A stretch of DNA of 48,829 nt, from assembly GCA_044868295.1 (NCBI GenBank), contig JBIOWF010000094.1, positions 1 to 48,829 of the forward strand, written 5' to 3'. Position 1 is the first letter of the stretch; every line of letters starts with the position of its first letter. This DNA comes from JBIOWF01 sp044868295. Its GTDB lineage: Bacteria > Actinomycetota > Actinomycetes > Streptosporangiales > Streptosporangiaceae. The translations under genes were made by a program, and so were the position numbers. Positions 6,945 to 15,196 of this stretch are shown here, piece by piece. The notes beneath the pieces are model-generated. The model saw nothing but the letters and a program-made list of their open reading frames with translations, made no database searches and was not told where the DNA came from.

Positions 6945-8600
6945 ATGCCGGAGTTCGACTACACCGACCTGCTGCCACTCGGCCCGGACGAGACGGAGTA
7001 CCGTCTGATCACCTCGGAGGGAGTACGGATCACCGAAGCGGCGGGCCGCAGGTTCCTGGAAGTCGAACCGGAGGCGCTGCGCCTGCTCACCAAGACCGCG
7101 ATTCACGATATTTCCCACTATCTGCGCTCGTCGCATCTCGCCCAGGTCCGGAAGATCATCGAAGACCCCGAGTCCAGCGGCAATGACCGCTTCGTAGCGC
7201 TCGACCTGCTGAAGAACGCTTCCATCTCCGCCGGCGGCATCCTCCCCATGTGCCAGGACACCGGCACCGCCATCGTGATGGGCAAGCGCGGCAGGCACGT
7301 GCTCACCGACGGCCGGGACGCCGAGCACATCAGCCGCGGCGTATACGACGCGTTCACGGAGCTGAACCTGCGCTACTCACAGATGGCCCCGCTGACCATG
7401 TGGGACGAGAAGAACACCGGCGACAACCTGCCCGCCCAGATCGAGCTGTACGCCGAGGACCCTTCGGGGCACCCCGACGAGTACAAGCTCCTTTTCATGG
7501 CCAAGGGCGGCGGCTCGGCCAACAAGTCGTTCCTCTACCAGGAGACCAAGGCGGTCCTCAACGAGAAGCGGATGCTCCAGTTCCTGGAGGAGAAGATCCG
7601 CTCGCTGGGCACCTCGGCCTGCCCGCCGTACCATCTGGCGGTGGTCGTCGGCGGGACCAGCGCGGAGTTCGCGCTGAAGACGGCGAAGTACGCCTCGGCG
7701 CACTACCTGGACAGCGTCCCCACCGAGGGCTCGACGAGCGGCCACGGCTTCCGCGACCTCGATCTGGAGAAGAAGGTCTTCGAGCTGACGCAGCAGCTCG
7801 GCATCGGCGCCCAGTTCGGCGGCAAGTACTTCTGCCACGACGTCCGCGTGATCCGGCTGCCCCGGCATGGCGCGTCGTGCCCGGTGGCCATCGCGGTGAG
7901 CTGCAGCGCGGACCGGCAGGCACTGGCGAAGATCACCCCTGAGGGCGTGTTCCTGGAGCGACTGGAGACCGACCCGGCGAGGTTCCTGCCGGACACGACG
8001 GACGAGCACCTGTCGGATGACGTCGTGAGCATCGACCTCAACCGTCCGATGCCAGAGATCCTCGCCGAGCTCACGAAATATCCGGTCAAGACGCGGCTTT
8101 CCCTCACCGGACCCCTCGTCGTGGCCCGTGACATCGCCCACGCCAAGATCGCGGAGCGGCTCGACGCCGGCGAGGAGATGCCGCAATACCTGCGGGACCA
8201 CGCCGTCTACTATGCGGGCCCGGCCAAGACCCCCGAGGGCTACGCCTCCGGCTCCTTCGGCCCCACGACGGCGGGTCGCATGGACTCCTACGTGGAGCGC
8301 TTCCAGGCCGCGGGCGGCTCGTTCCTCATGTTGGCCAAGGGCAACCGATCCAAGCAGGTGACTGACGCCTGTCAGACACACGGCGGTTTCTACCTCGGCT
8401 CGATCGGCGGCCCCGCCGCCCGCCTGGCACAGGACTGCATCAAGAAAGTCGAAGTCCTTGAATATCCGGAGCTGGGGATGGAGGCTGTCTGGAAGATCGA
8501 GGTCGTCGACTTTCCCGCCTTCATCGTCGTGGATGACAAGGGAAACGACTTCTTCCAGGACACGACCGGGCCCGTCCTGACCATCGGACGCCGCGGCTGA
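6945..8600 (+). CDS. Class I (iron-sulfur) fumarate hydratase
   Basis: A 551-residue single-chain class I fumarase, cytosolic, interconverting fumarate and malate with a [4Fe-4S] cluster. Both the N-terminal cluster domain and the C-terminal beta domain are present. The three cluster cysteines are visible: C103 in PMCQDTGTA, C226 in SACPPYHLA and C320 in SCSADRQ, with spacing like the three ligands known from the Leishmania enzyme. C-terminal motifs include SLTGPLVVARDIAHAK and SFGPTTAGRMDSY. AAGGA lies 9 nt upstream of ATG 6945. A second, unrelated fumarase (fumC) lies 4 kb downstream, so the organism encodes both an oxygen-sensitive and an oxygen-stable form. Confidence 0.95.
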   Translation: MPEFDYTDLLPLGPDETEYRLITSEGVRITEAAGRRFLEVEPEALRLLTKTAIHDISHYLRSSHLAQVRKIIEDPESSGNDRFVALDLLKNASISAGGILPMCQDTGTAIVMGKRGRHVLTDGRDAEHISRGVYDAFTELNLRYSQMAPLTMWDEKNTGDNLPAQIELYAEDPSGHPDEYKLLFMAKGGGSANKSFLYQETKAVLNEKRMLQFLEEKIRSLGTSACPPYHLAVVVGGTSAEFALKTAKYASAHYLDSVPTEGSTSGHGFRDLDLEKKVFELTQQLGIGAQFGGKYFCHDVRVIRLPRHGASCPVAIAVSCSADRQALAKITPEGVFLERLETDPARFLPDTTDEHLSDDVVSIDLNRPMPEILAELTKYPVKTRLSLTGPLVVARDIAHAKIAERLDAGEEMPQYLRDHAVYYAGPAKTPEGYASGSFGPTTAGRMDSYVERFQAAGGSFLMLAKGNRSKQVTDACQTHGGFYLGSIGGPAARLAQDCIKKVEVLEYPELGMEAVWKIEVVDFPAFIVVDDKGNDFFQDTTGPVLTIGRRG

Positions 8601-8650
8601 CCTCCACGGTCGCCAACCGGACGGACGAGACCCAACTCTGTCATGTCACT

Positions 8651-8667
8651 AGTCAGGATATCTGACT
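8651..8667. promoter_or_regulatory. Inverted repeat AGTCAG-N5-CTGACT
   Basis: Perfect 6-bp arms around GATAT, between the fumarase stop and the first kinase gene. It could be an operator for the kinase gene or a weak terminator; no T-tract follows. Confidence 0.3.
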
Positions 8668-8735
8668 GAAGATCTCAACAAATTCCCGGCATGGTGTCTA
8701 CAGGTCTCATTACACAAATCGGTAAGCTGCCACCC

Positions 8736-9881
8736 ATGCGTGCGCCGTCCGGATACCAGCTAGCCGCGCGTTACCGGCTTGTCGAACCGGTCGGCCGTGG
8801 CGGAATGGGCACCGTTTGGCGGGCGCGCGACGAGCTGCTCGACCGTGAGGTGGCGGTCAAGGAGGTACGGCTGCCGCTCGTCCTTGACGAGGAGCTGCGG
8901 GCCGAGCTGTGCGCCAGGACCGAGCGTGAGGGCAGGGCGACCGCCATGGTCGCCCACCCGTCGGTCATCACGGTGTTCGACGTCATCACCGAGGACGACC
9001 GTCCGTGGATCGTGATGGAGCTCCTCCAGGCGCGGTCCCTGGAGGAGCTCGTCAAGCAAGAGGGGCCCCTGCACCCGCAGCGGGTGGCGGACATCGGCCG
9101 GCAGGTGCTCGGCGCGCTACGCGCCGTCCACGCCAAGGGCATCCTGCACCGGGACGTGAAGCCCAGCAACGTGCTGGTCACCGACGACAGGTCCGTCCTG
9201 ACCGACTTCGGCCTGGCTGCCCTGGAGGGTGACGTTTCCATCACCCAGGCCGGCATCGTGCTCGGCTCGGCCGGATACATCGCGCCGGAGCGGGTCCTCG
9301 GCGACAAGGCGAGCCCGGCCGCCGACCTGTGGTCGCTCGGCGCGACCCTCTACACCGCGGTCGAAGGCAGGGGCCTGCACGGCCGCCGTACGGCTGCCGC
9401 CGCACTGGCCGCGCTGACCAGCGGCGCGCCGATCCCGATGGAGAAAGCGGGTCCGCTGGCCCCGGTCCTGCGCGGGCTTCTGCAGATCGACCCGGCCGCC
9501 CGGCTCGATGGAGTCAGGGCGGCGATGATGCTGGCCAGGATCGCCGCGGGCGGCACCGCCGAGGAGCCGACCGTATCGCATCGGCCTCTCCGCCCGTCGC
9601 CGCCGACGAGCACCCGTAAGCCGCCCCGCCGGGGGCAGCACCGGGCCGACTCGCGGCCCATGCCGAGGGTGGCGCCGCACACCCATCCGCGCGAGCCGCA
9701 CGAGATGAGCCGTGACTCGGCGGCGTTTCCCGTACAGCGGCGCCGTTCCAACGAAGGCGTCCATCGCAAGCCGCCGGAGCCCTCGCTCCGCCCGGCCACT
9801 CGCAGTCCCCTGATGCGGCAGTTGTCCAACGTCATCAGGATGGTCCTGCCTCGGCGGTTCTGGCCGAAGAGATTGCTTTAG
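8736..9881 (+). CDS. Soluble Ser/Thr protein kinase
   Basis: A 381-residue Hanks-type kinase without a membrane segment. The catalytic domain covers residues about 12-255: glycine loop GRGGMGTVW, lysine in VAVKEVR, catalytic HRDVKPSN, DFGLAALEG, and IAPERVLG. The C-terminal about 110 residues are basic, proline/arginine-rich and disordered-looking. The start ATG 8736 is preferred over 8691 because TAAGCT at 8723-8728 ends 7 nt before it, fitting a leaderless transcript, and the kinase fold begins at once. It is followed by a second kinase with a similar catalytic core but a membrane anchor, suggesting a duplicated pair. Substrates are unknown. Confidence 0.88.
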   Translation: MRAPSGYQLAARYRLVEPVGRGGMGTVWRARDELLDREVAVKEVRLPLVLDEELRAELCARTEREGRATAMVAHPSVITVFDVITEDDRPWIVMELLQARSLEELVKQEGPLHPQRVADIGRQVLGALRAVHAKGILHRDVKPSNVLVTDDRSVLTDFGLAALEGDVSITQAGIVLGSAGYIAPERVLGDKASPAADLWSLGATLYTAVEGRGLHGRRTAAAALAALTSGAPIPMEKAGPLAPVLRGLLQIDPAARLDGVRAAMMLARIAAGGTAEEPTVSHRPLRPSPPTSTRKPPRRGQHRADSRPMPRVAPHTHPREPHEMSRDSAAFPVQRRRSNEGVHRKPPEPSLRPATRSPLMRQLSNVIRMVLPRRFWPKRLL

Positions 9882-9943
9882 ATCTCCAAAAAGGCCAGTC
9901 GTAGCCGGCCTGACGGCAAGACCGTCAAGGGGCTCGAAAGCCG

Positions 9944-9967
9944 TTCTCAAGTGAGAATCGCTATCTT
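9944..9967 (+). promoter_or_regulatory. Operator palindrome and -10 for the second kinase gene
   Basis: TTCTCA-AG-TGAGAA (9944-9957) is a near-perfect 14-bp palindrome. TATCTT at 9962-9967 is followed after 6 nt by ATG 9974, giving a leaderless transcript. The palindrome sits immediately upstream of the -10, so a bound regulator would act on this promoter. Confidence 0.5.
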
Positions 9968-9973
9968 CTTCTC

Positions 9974-12634
9974 ATGCAGAGCAGGCTGCTCGTTGACCGG
10001 TACGAGCTGATCACCCCTCTCGGTCGAGGCACCATGGGCACGGTATGGCGCGCCCATGACCGTTCGCTGGGGCGGGTCGTCGCCGTCAAGGAGATCCGTC
10101 AGGATCCTGGGCTCTCCGAGGAGCAACGCTACGAACTACGGGAACGCATGATCCGAGAAGGCCGCAGCGCGGCCAGGGTCAGCCATCCCTCGGTGGCCAC
10201 GGTCTACGACGCGATCGTGGTCGACGGCAGGCCGTGGATCATCATGGAACTCGTCGAGGGCCGGTCGCTGGAGCAGGTGATCGACGAGGAGGGCCCACTG
10301 CCGCCGCGGCTGGTCGCCGAGATCGGCACCGACCTGCTCGGCGCCCTGCGCGCCGCGCACCAGCAGGGCATCCTCCACCGGGACGTGAAACCGAGCAACG
10401 TCCTCGTGACCGAGACCGGCCGGGTCGTCCTCACCGACTTCGGCATCGCCAAGGCCGAGGGCGACAGCGCGCTCACCAAGACCGGCATGGTGATCGGCTC
10501 CCCCGGATACACGGCGCCGGAACGTGCCAGAGGAGAGCACACCGGCCCGGAGTCCGATCTCTGGTCGCTTGGGGCGACCCTGTACTTCGCCGTCGAGGGG
10601 CGGCCCGCCTACGAGCGCAGCTCCGTCCGGGAGACGCTCGCCGCCCTGATGACCGAGGAGGCCGACGCGCCGACCCAGGCCGGTCCGCTGCGTCCCGTCC
10701 TCGACGGGCTGCTGCAGAAGGATCACACGGTACGGCTCTCGGCCGAGAAGACCGCCGCGATGCTCCGGACCGTGGCGGACACGCCCATGGGCTCTCCCCC
10801 GCCGACCGTCGACGAGCTGACTCCGGCCGTCCTCCCGCACAAGGCGACTCCGGGGGTCCGGCGGACGGACGCGACTCCGGCGGTCCCGCAGGCGTCGGCG
10901 ACCCCGGTGGTCCCGCAGGCCGACGACGACACCGAGAAGACCATGATGGTCATCCGGCCCGTCGGCGGTCTCCGGCTGCCCCCACCGCCGCCCGGAGCCC
11001 CGGCCATCGCGTCCGTCGGCCCAGATCCCCGAACCCGTACCGAATCCGGCATGGGCACCGGCACGAGACCTGGCGCGAACCCGATGGGTGGCACGGACAT
11101 CAGCCCGCAAGCCCGACCAGGCACGGGGTCGAACCCCAACACGCACACAGGCCCGGGTACGGGGCCGAACCGTAGCGCGCACGCAGAGACGGGCACCGGG
11201 CCGAACTCCACCAAGCACGCAGAGACCGGTTCCGGGCCGACCTTCGGCGCGCCCGCAGGCCCAGGTACCGGGCCGAACCACGACCGGTACGCAGAGACGG
11301 GACCGAACCCTGGCGAGTACGAGGGGGCGGGTGCCGGGCCGAACCTCGGCGCGCACGCAGAAACGGGTCGCGGGCCCGCTCCCGGCCCGCACATGGAGTC
11401 GGGCGCGGGCGGGGATGTCAGCGACGACACGACCATCGGCGCCAGGCTGCCGGGCATGCGGGTCTTCCCGCCTGACGAGCGGCCGACCAACCCGCCGGCT
11501 GCAGCGGCCATCCCCACGAATCTTCCGAGCCTTCCGACGCAGGCTCCGCCATCCACGCCCATCCCGGGGCCGGGACCCGCGCGCCCGGCGGCAGGCGCGA
11601 TGCCCGCCGGTGGCCCCGGCACCGGCACCGGCCGGTTCGGCATGCCAGGACACGGGGGCGCGGCGGCGGGTCCGATGACGGGGGGAGGACTCGGCACGGA
11701 CCAGTTCGGCATGCCCGCCCCGGTAAGCGCCACAGGCATCCCGGGATCCGCAGGACCCGGAACCGGAATCGCAGGGCCCGGAGCCGCAGGCCCAGGAGCA
11801 GTGCCCGGAACCGCAGGGCCGGGAGGCGTGAGGCCGGGAGGCGCGGGAGCGGCAGGGGATCGGCTGTCCGGTAGCGGCCTCGGCACGGATCTGTTCGGCA
11901 TGCAGGCTCCCGTGAAGACAGACACGAGCAGCCGGATTCGGGTGATCGTCCTGATCGCCATCGCCTTCGTCGCCTTCCTCGCCCTCGTGGTCCTCGCCAT
12001 GGCCGCGTTCGGTGGAGCCTCAACGAAGACCTCCGCGGCCGGTTCCACGACCACCGCCACCGCGAACGGAGTGCGCCTGTCCGCCTCACCCTCCGGCCCG
12101 CCCTCTGCCGGCGCGCCCTCGGCGGGCGTACCCTCCGCCGGCGCGCCCTCGCCCGGCGTGCCCGCCTCTCCCGCGACCGGCCTGCGGCGGCACACCGACG
12201 CCAAGGGCTTCACGATCGATCTGCCCGAGCCCCTCAAAGCGAGCGGCAAGGCAGGCGCGACCACCTTCCGTCTGGCCGGTGATCCGCGCTACGTCCGGGT
12301 CGACCTGGCCGCTCACTCGTCCAAGGACGTCGTCCAGGCGGTCACGAACGCCGAGGCGAAGGCGACGTACGCCGGTTACCGGCGGATCCGGATCGAGCGG
12401 GTCCAACCCGCCCCCTATCCGGGGACCGACGTCGCCGACTGGGAGTTCACCTACACCAGCGCGGGCGGCACGCTCGCGCACGCGCTGTCCCGGTGGGTGT
12501 CCGTCCCCGGCGGCGCGTCTTACGCGATCTACTGGGTGGTCCCGCAGGCCCAGTGGAACACCTACGCCCCACAGCGCGACGCCGTACTGGCGTCGTTCCT
12601 GCCCACCAGAGCAAAGCTTCCCGGCGGCTCTTGA
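9974..12634 (+). CDS. Membrane-anchored Ser/Thr protein kinase with long repeat linker
   Basis: An 886-residue protein. Residues about 8-270 are the kinase domain: GRGTMGTVW, VAVKEIRQ, HRDVKPSNVLV, DFGIAKAEG, APERARGE. Residues about 285-650 form a long Pro/Gly/Thr-rich linker with degenerate units of the type TGPGTGPN..HAETG. A short motif recurs three times near its end: GTGRFGMPG, LGTDQFGMPAPV and LGTDLFGMQAPV. A hydrophobic helix (about 655-682) follows, then a Ser/Ala/Pro stalk and an outer domain (about 745-880) with GFTIDLPEPLKASG and YPGTDVADWEF, resembling PsbP/Mog1-like domains seen outside other actinobacterial kinases. No PASTA repeats. It follows the soluble kinase after 92 bp and precedes fumC by 12 bp. 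Confidence 0.9.
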   Translation: MQSRLLVDRYELITPLGRGTMGTVWRAHDRSLGRVVAVKEIRQDPGLSEEQRYELRERMIREGRSAARVSHPSVATVYDAIVVDGRPWIIMELVEGRSLEQVIDEEGPLPPRLVAEIGTDLLGALRAAHQQGILHRDVKPSNVLVTETGRVVLTDFGIAKAEGDSALTKTGMVIGSPGYTAPERARGEHTGPESDLWSLGATLYFAVEGRPAYERSSVRETLAALMTEEADAPTQAGPLRPVLDGLLQKDHTVRLSAEKTAAMLRTVADTPMGSPPPTVDELTPAVLPHKATPGVRRTDATPAVPQASATPVVPQADDDTEKTMMVIRPVGGLRLPPPPPGAPAIASVGPDPRTRTESGMGTGTRPGANPMGGTDISPQARPGTGSNPNTHTGPGTGPNRSAHAETGTGPNSTKHAETGSGPTFGAPAGPGTGPNHDRYAETGPNPGEYEGAGAGPNLGAHAETGRGPAPGPHMESGAGGDVSDDTTIGARLPGMRVFPPDERPTNPPAAAAIPTNLPSLPTQAPPSTPIPGPGPARPAAGAMPAGGPGTGTGRFGMPGHGGAAAGPMTGGGLGTDQFGMPAPVSATGIPGSAGPGTGIAGPGAAGPGAVPGTAGPGGVRPGGAGAAGDRLSGSGLGTDLFGMQAPVKTDTSSRIRVIVLIAIAFVAFLALVVLAMAAFGGASTKTSAAGSTTTATANGVRLSASPSGPPSAGAPSAGVPSAGAPSPGVPASPATGLRRHTDAKGFTIDLPEPLKASGKAGATTFRLAGDPRYVRVDLAAHSSKDVVQAVTNAEAKATYAGYRRIRIERVQPAPYPGTDVADWEFTYTSAGGTLAHALSRWVSVPGGASYAIYWVVPQAQWNTYAPQRDAVLASFLPTRAKLPGGS
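11140..11400 (+). repeat. Degenerate coding repeats in the kinase linker
   Basis: The DNA contains recurring blocks built on GGGCCGAAC and CACGCAGAGACGGG, encoding GPN and HAETG. They keep the reading frame, so they expand the linker without breaking the gene. Confidence 0.6.
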
Positions 12635-12646
12635 TAGGACTGGGGC

Positions 12647-14038
12647 ATGGCAGATTTCCGGATCGAACATGACTCCATGGGCGAGGTGCGGGTTCCGGCC
12701 GAGGCCAAGTGGCGGGCGCAGACCCAGCGGGCGGTGGAGAACTTTCCCATTTCCGGGCGCGGGCTGGAGCCCACGCACATTGCCGCGCTCGGCCGGATCA
12801 AAGCGGCCTGCGCCAAGGTCAACGGCGAGTTCGGCGTAATAGACAAGGATCTCGCCCAGGCCGTACAGGACGCCGCGAACGAGGTCGCGGAGGGTCGGTG
12901 GGACGACCAGTTCCCGGTCGACGTCTTCCAGACGGGCTCGGGCACCTCGTCCAACATGAACGCCAACGAGGTGATCGCCACGCTCGCCGAGGAGCGGCTG
13001 GGGCGGCCGGTCCATCCGAACGACCACGTCAACGCGGCCCAGTCGTCAAACGACGTGTTCCCCTCCTCGATCCACGTGGCCGCCACCTACGCGGTCGTAC
13101 ACGACCTGACGCCCGCCCTGGAGCACCTGGCGACGGCGTTGGAGGCGAAGTCGGTGGAGTTCGCCGACGTGGTCAAGTCCGGCAGGACGCACCTCATGGA
13201 CGCGACACCGGTCACGCTCGGCCAGGAGTTCGGCGGCTACGCCACGCAGATCGAGCTGGGGATCGAGCGGATCCAGTCGGTGCTCCCACGACTGGCGGAG
13301 TTGCCGCTGGGCGGCACCGCGGTCGGCACCGGCGTCAACACACCGGACCCGGGCTGGGCGGGGGCGGTCATCGCGGAGCTGAGCCACTCGACCGGCCTGC
13401 CGTTCACCGAGGCCAGGGACCACTTCGAAGCACAGGGCGCCAGGGACGCCCTCGTCGAGCTGTCAGGCGTGTTGAAGGTCGTCGCCGTCTCGCTGCACAA
13501 AATCGTGAACGACCTGCGGTGGATGGGGTCCGGGCCGCGCGCGGGCCTGGGCGAGATCAACCTCCCCGATCTGCAGCCGGGATCGTCGATCATGCCGGGC
13601 AAGGTGAATCCGGTGATCCCGGAGGCGGTCGCGATGGTGGCCGCCCAGGTGATCGGCAACGACGCCACGATCACGATGTCCGGGGCGTCTGGCGCCTTCG
13701 AGCTCAATGTGATGCTTCCGGTGATGGCGCGGGGCGCCCTGGAGTCGATCCGGCTGCTCGCCAACGCGGCGCGGCTGCTGGCCGACCGGTGCGTCGACGG
13801 CATCACCGCCAACGTGGAGCGACTCAGGGAGTACGCCGAGTCGTCCCCGTCGATCGTCACGCCACTTAACCGGCACGTGGGGTACGAGGAGGCGGCGAGG
13901 ATCGCCAAGCAGGCCCTCGCGGAGCGCAAGACGATCAGGCAGGTCGTCATCGAACGTGGCCACGTCGCCAACGGCACGCTGACCGAGGAGCAACTCGACG
14001 CGGCCCTCGACGTCCTCTCGATGACCCGCCCCACCTAG
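12647..14038 (+). CDS. fumC: Class II fumarate hydratase
   Basis: A 463-residue member of the fumarase/aspartase superfamily; the tetrameric enzyme hydrates fumarate to malate in the TCA cycle without metal. Visible motifs are TGSGTSSNMNANEVI (about residues 100-114), SSNDVFPSSIHVAA, GRTHLMDATPVTLGQEF and the superfamily signature GSSIMPGKVNPVIPEAV (about 310-325). Length matches the family. The gene starts 12 bp after the kinase stop and is probably co-transcribed with it; GGAC/GGGG lies just upstream of ATG 12647. Its final 13 codons and stop are the template of a degenerate tandem array in the following intergenic region. Confidence 0.95.
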   Translation: MADFRIEHDSMGEVRVPAEAKWRAQTQRAVENFPISGRGLEPTHIAALGRIKAACAKVNGEFGVIDKDLAQAVQDAANEVAEGRWDDQFPVDVFQTGSGTSSNMNANEVIATLAEERLGRPVHPNDHVNAAQSSNDVFPSSIHVAATYAVVHDLTPALEHLATALEAKSVEFADVVKSGRTHLMDATPVTLGQEFGGYATQIELGIERIQSVLPRLAELPLGGTAVGTGVNTPDPGWAGAVIAELSHSTGLPFTEARDHFEAQGARDALVELSGVLKVVAVSLHKIVNDLRWMGSGPRAGLGEINLPDLQPGSSIMPGKVNPVIPEAVAMVAAQVIGNDATITMSGASGAFELNVMLPVMARGALESIRLLANAARLLADRCVDGITANVERLREYAESSPSIVTPLNRHVGYEEAARIAKQALAERKTIRQVVIERGHVANGTLTEEQLDAALDVLSMTRPT

Positions 14039-14368
14039 CGCGGTCCTCGACACGCTCGCCACGGCCCAGCGCCGTCCACGCTCTCCACGGCCTGGCCCAC
14101 CAAGCGCGGTCCTCGATGTGCTCTCGGTAACGGATCCTGGCCTGCCACCGCCCGATTTCACTACAGTCGCGTTTTCGATCACCCATTTTGTCCTGGTTGA
14201 GCAGGAGACAAATCCTCCTTCTGTAGTGGCGAGGGGCGCGCCTACCATAACGCGGTCCTCGACACGCTCACGGCCCGCTCCATCTAGCACGGTCCTCGAC
14301 GTGCTCTCGATGACGCGGCCCACATCGCGCGGTCCTCGACATACCTTCAATGACCAGGCCCACATAGC
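14000..14368. repeat. About 40-bp degenerate tandem array derived from the fumC 3' end
   Basis: The in-gene unit 14000-14039 (last codons and TAG of fumC) is echoed by units beginning GCGGTCCTCGA(C/T) at 14040, about 14071 (weak), 14106, 14252, about 14288 and about 14327. Several retain CTCTCGATGAC(C/G)CG and CCCACxTAGC. The array is split by a non-repeat block at about 14140-14250. Confidence 0.8.
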
Positions 14369-14433
14369 GAAGAAGGGTTCTATGTCGGCGGCCGCCATGG
14401 GCCGGTCAGGCCATGGTTCCTAGAGTTTGCGTC
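14039..14433. other. Intergenic region with repeats and nested inverted repeats
   Basis: This 395-bp stretch has no gene. Besides the tandem array it holds an AT-richer block with CACTACAG (14159-14166) and its exact complement CTGTAGTG (14221-14228). Inside these, TTTGTC (14187-14192) pairs with GACAAA (14207-14212). Confidence 0.65.
14421..14426 (+). promoter_or_regulatory. -10 element for leaderless 3-hydroxybutyrate dehydrogenase mRNA
   Basis: TAGAGT ends 7 nt before ATG 14434 and no Shine-Dalgarno sequence is present, as expected of leaderless transcripts. Confidence 0.45.
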
Positions 14434-15195
14434 ATGACGAGCCTTGAGGGCCGGACCGCTCTGGTGACGGGCTCCGGCAGCGGCATCGGCCGGGCGTGCG
14501 CCCACCGGCTCGCCGCGGCGGGTGCCCACGTGATGGTCGCGGACATGAACGCCGAGACCGCGGAAAAGGTCGCCGCCGAGATCGGCGGCACCCCGATCGC
14601 CGTCGACCTGTCGGATCCGGAGTTCCTTTCCGCGTGGCGTGACCAGTCTGCGAGTACCTCGGCGGACATCGTGGTCAACAACGCGGGATTCCAGCACGTC
14701 GCACCGATCGAGGAATTCCCGCCCGAGACCTTCTCCAAGATCCTCAAGGTGATGGTCGAGGCGCCGTTCCTGATCGCGCGCGCGGTCCTGCCCGGCATGT
14801 ACGAGCGCGGCTGGGGGCGGATCATCAACATCTCGTCGGTGCACGGCCTGCGCGCCTCGCCGTACAAGGCGGCGTATGTGACGGCCAAGCATGCGCTGGA
14901 GGGGCTCTCGAAGGTCATCGCCCTCGAAGGCGCGGCCCACGGTGTGACCTCGAACTGCGTCAACCCCGCCTACGTGCGGACCCCGCTGGTGGAGAACCAG
15001 ATCGCGGCGCAGGCGAAGAGCCACGGGATCAGCCCTGACGAGGTGGTGGAGCAGATCATGCTGGCGCCCGCCGCGATCAAACGACTGATCGATCCAGCCG
15101 AAGTCGCCGAAATGGTCGCTTATCTTTGCAGTCCACAGGGGTCGTTCATCACCGGAGCCTCGATCCCGCTCGATGGAGGATGGAGCGCACGCTGA
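14434..15195 (+). CDS. 3-hydroxybutyrate dehydrogenase (SDR family)
   Basis: A 253-residue short-chain dehydrogenase. The cofactor loop is TGSGSGIGR (about residues 12-20), NNAGFQHVAPIEEFP follows, and the catalytic set is S135, Y148 and K152 in ISSVHGLRASPYKAAYVTAK. The stretches VHGLRASPYKAAY and NPAYVRTPLVENQI are characteristic of D-3-hydroxybutyrate dehydrogenases (NAD+-dependent oxidation to acetoacetate). ATG 14434 is used because an in-frame upstream ATG at 14413 would add residues not typical of the fold. It is the first gene of a five-gene unit with a GAF regulator, a symporter and two hydrolases, which fits uptake and oxidation of hydroxybutyrate. Confidence 0.9.
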   Translation: MTSLEGRTALVTGSGSGIGRACAHRLAAAGAHVMVADMNAETAEKVAAEIGGTPIAVDLSDPEFLSAWRDQSASTSADIVVNNAGFQHVAPIEEFPPETFSKILKVMVEAPFLIARAVLPGMYERGWGRIINISSVHGLRASPYKAAYVTAKHALEGLSKVIALEGAAHGVTSNCVNPAYVRTPLVENQIAAQAKSHGISPDEVVEQIMLAPAAIKRLIDPAEVAEMVAYLCSPQGSFITGASIPLDGGWSAR

Positions 15196-15196
15196 C

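Noticed and set aside
10136..11653. Long minus-strand ORFs opposite the second kinase
   Set aside because: Low-complexity reading of the repeat linker on the opposite strand; no start signals or domains.
14000..14368. CRISPR array
   Set aside because: Units are degenerate, directly adjacent, without spacers and derived from the fumC end; no cas genes.
14118..14423. 101-codon ORF in the fumC-bdh intergenic region
   Set aside because: Consists of translated repeat units (VLDVLSMTRPT-like) and stops before the dehydrogenase; no ribosome site.
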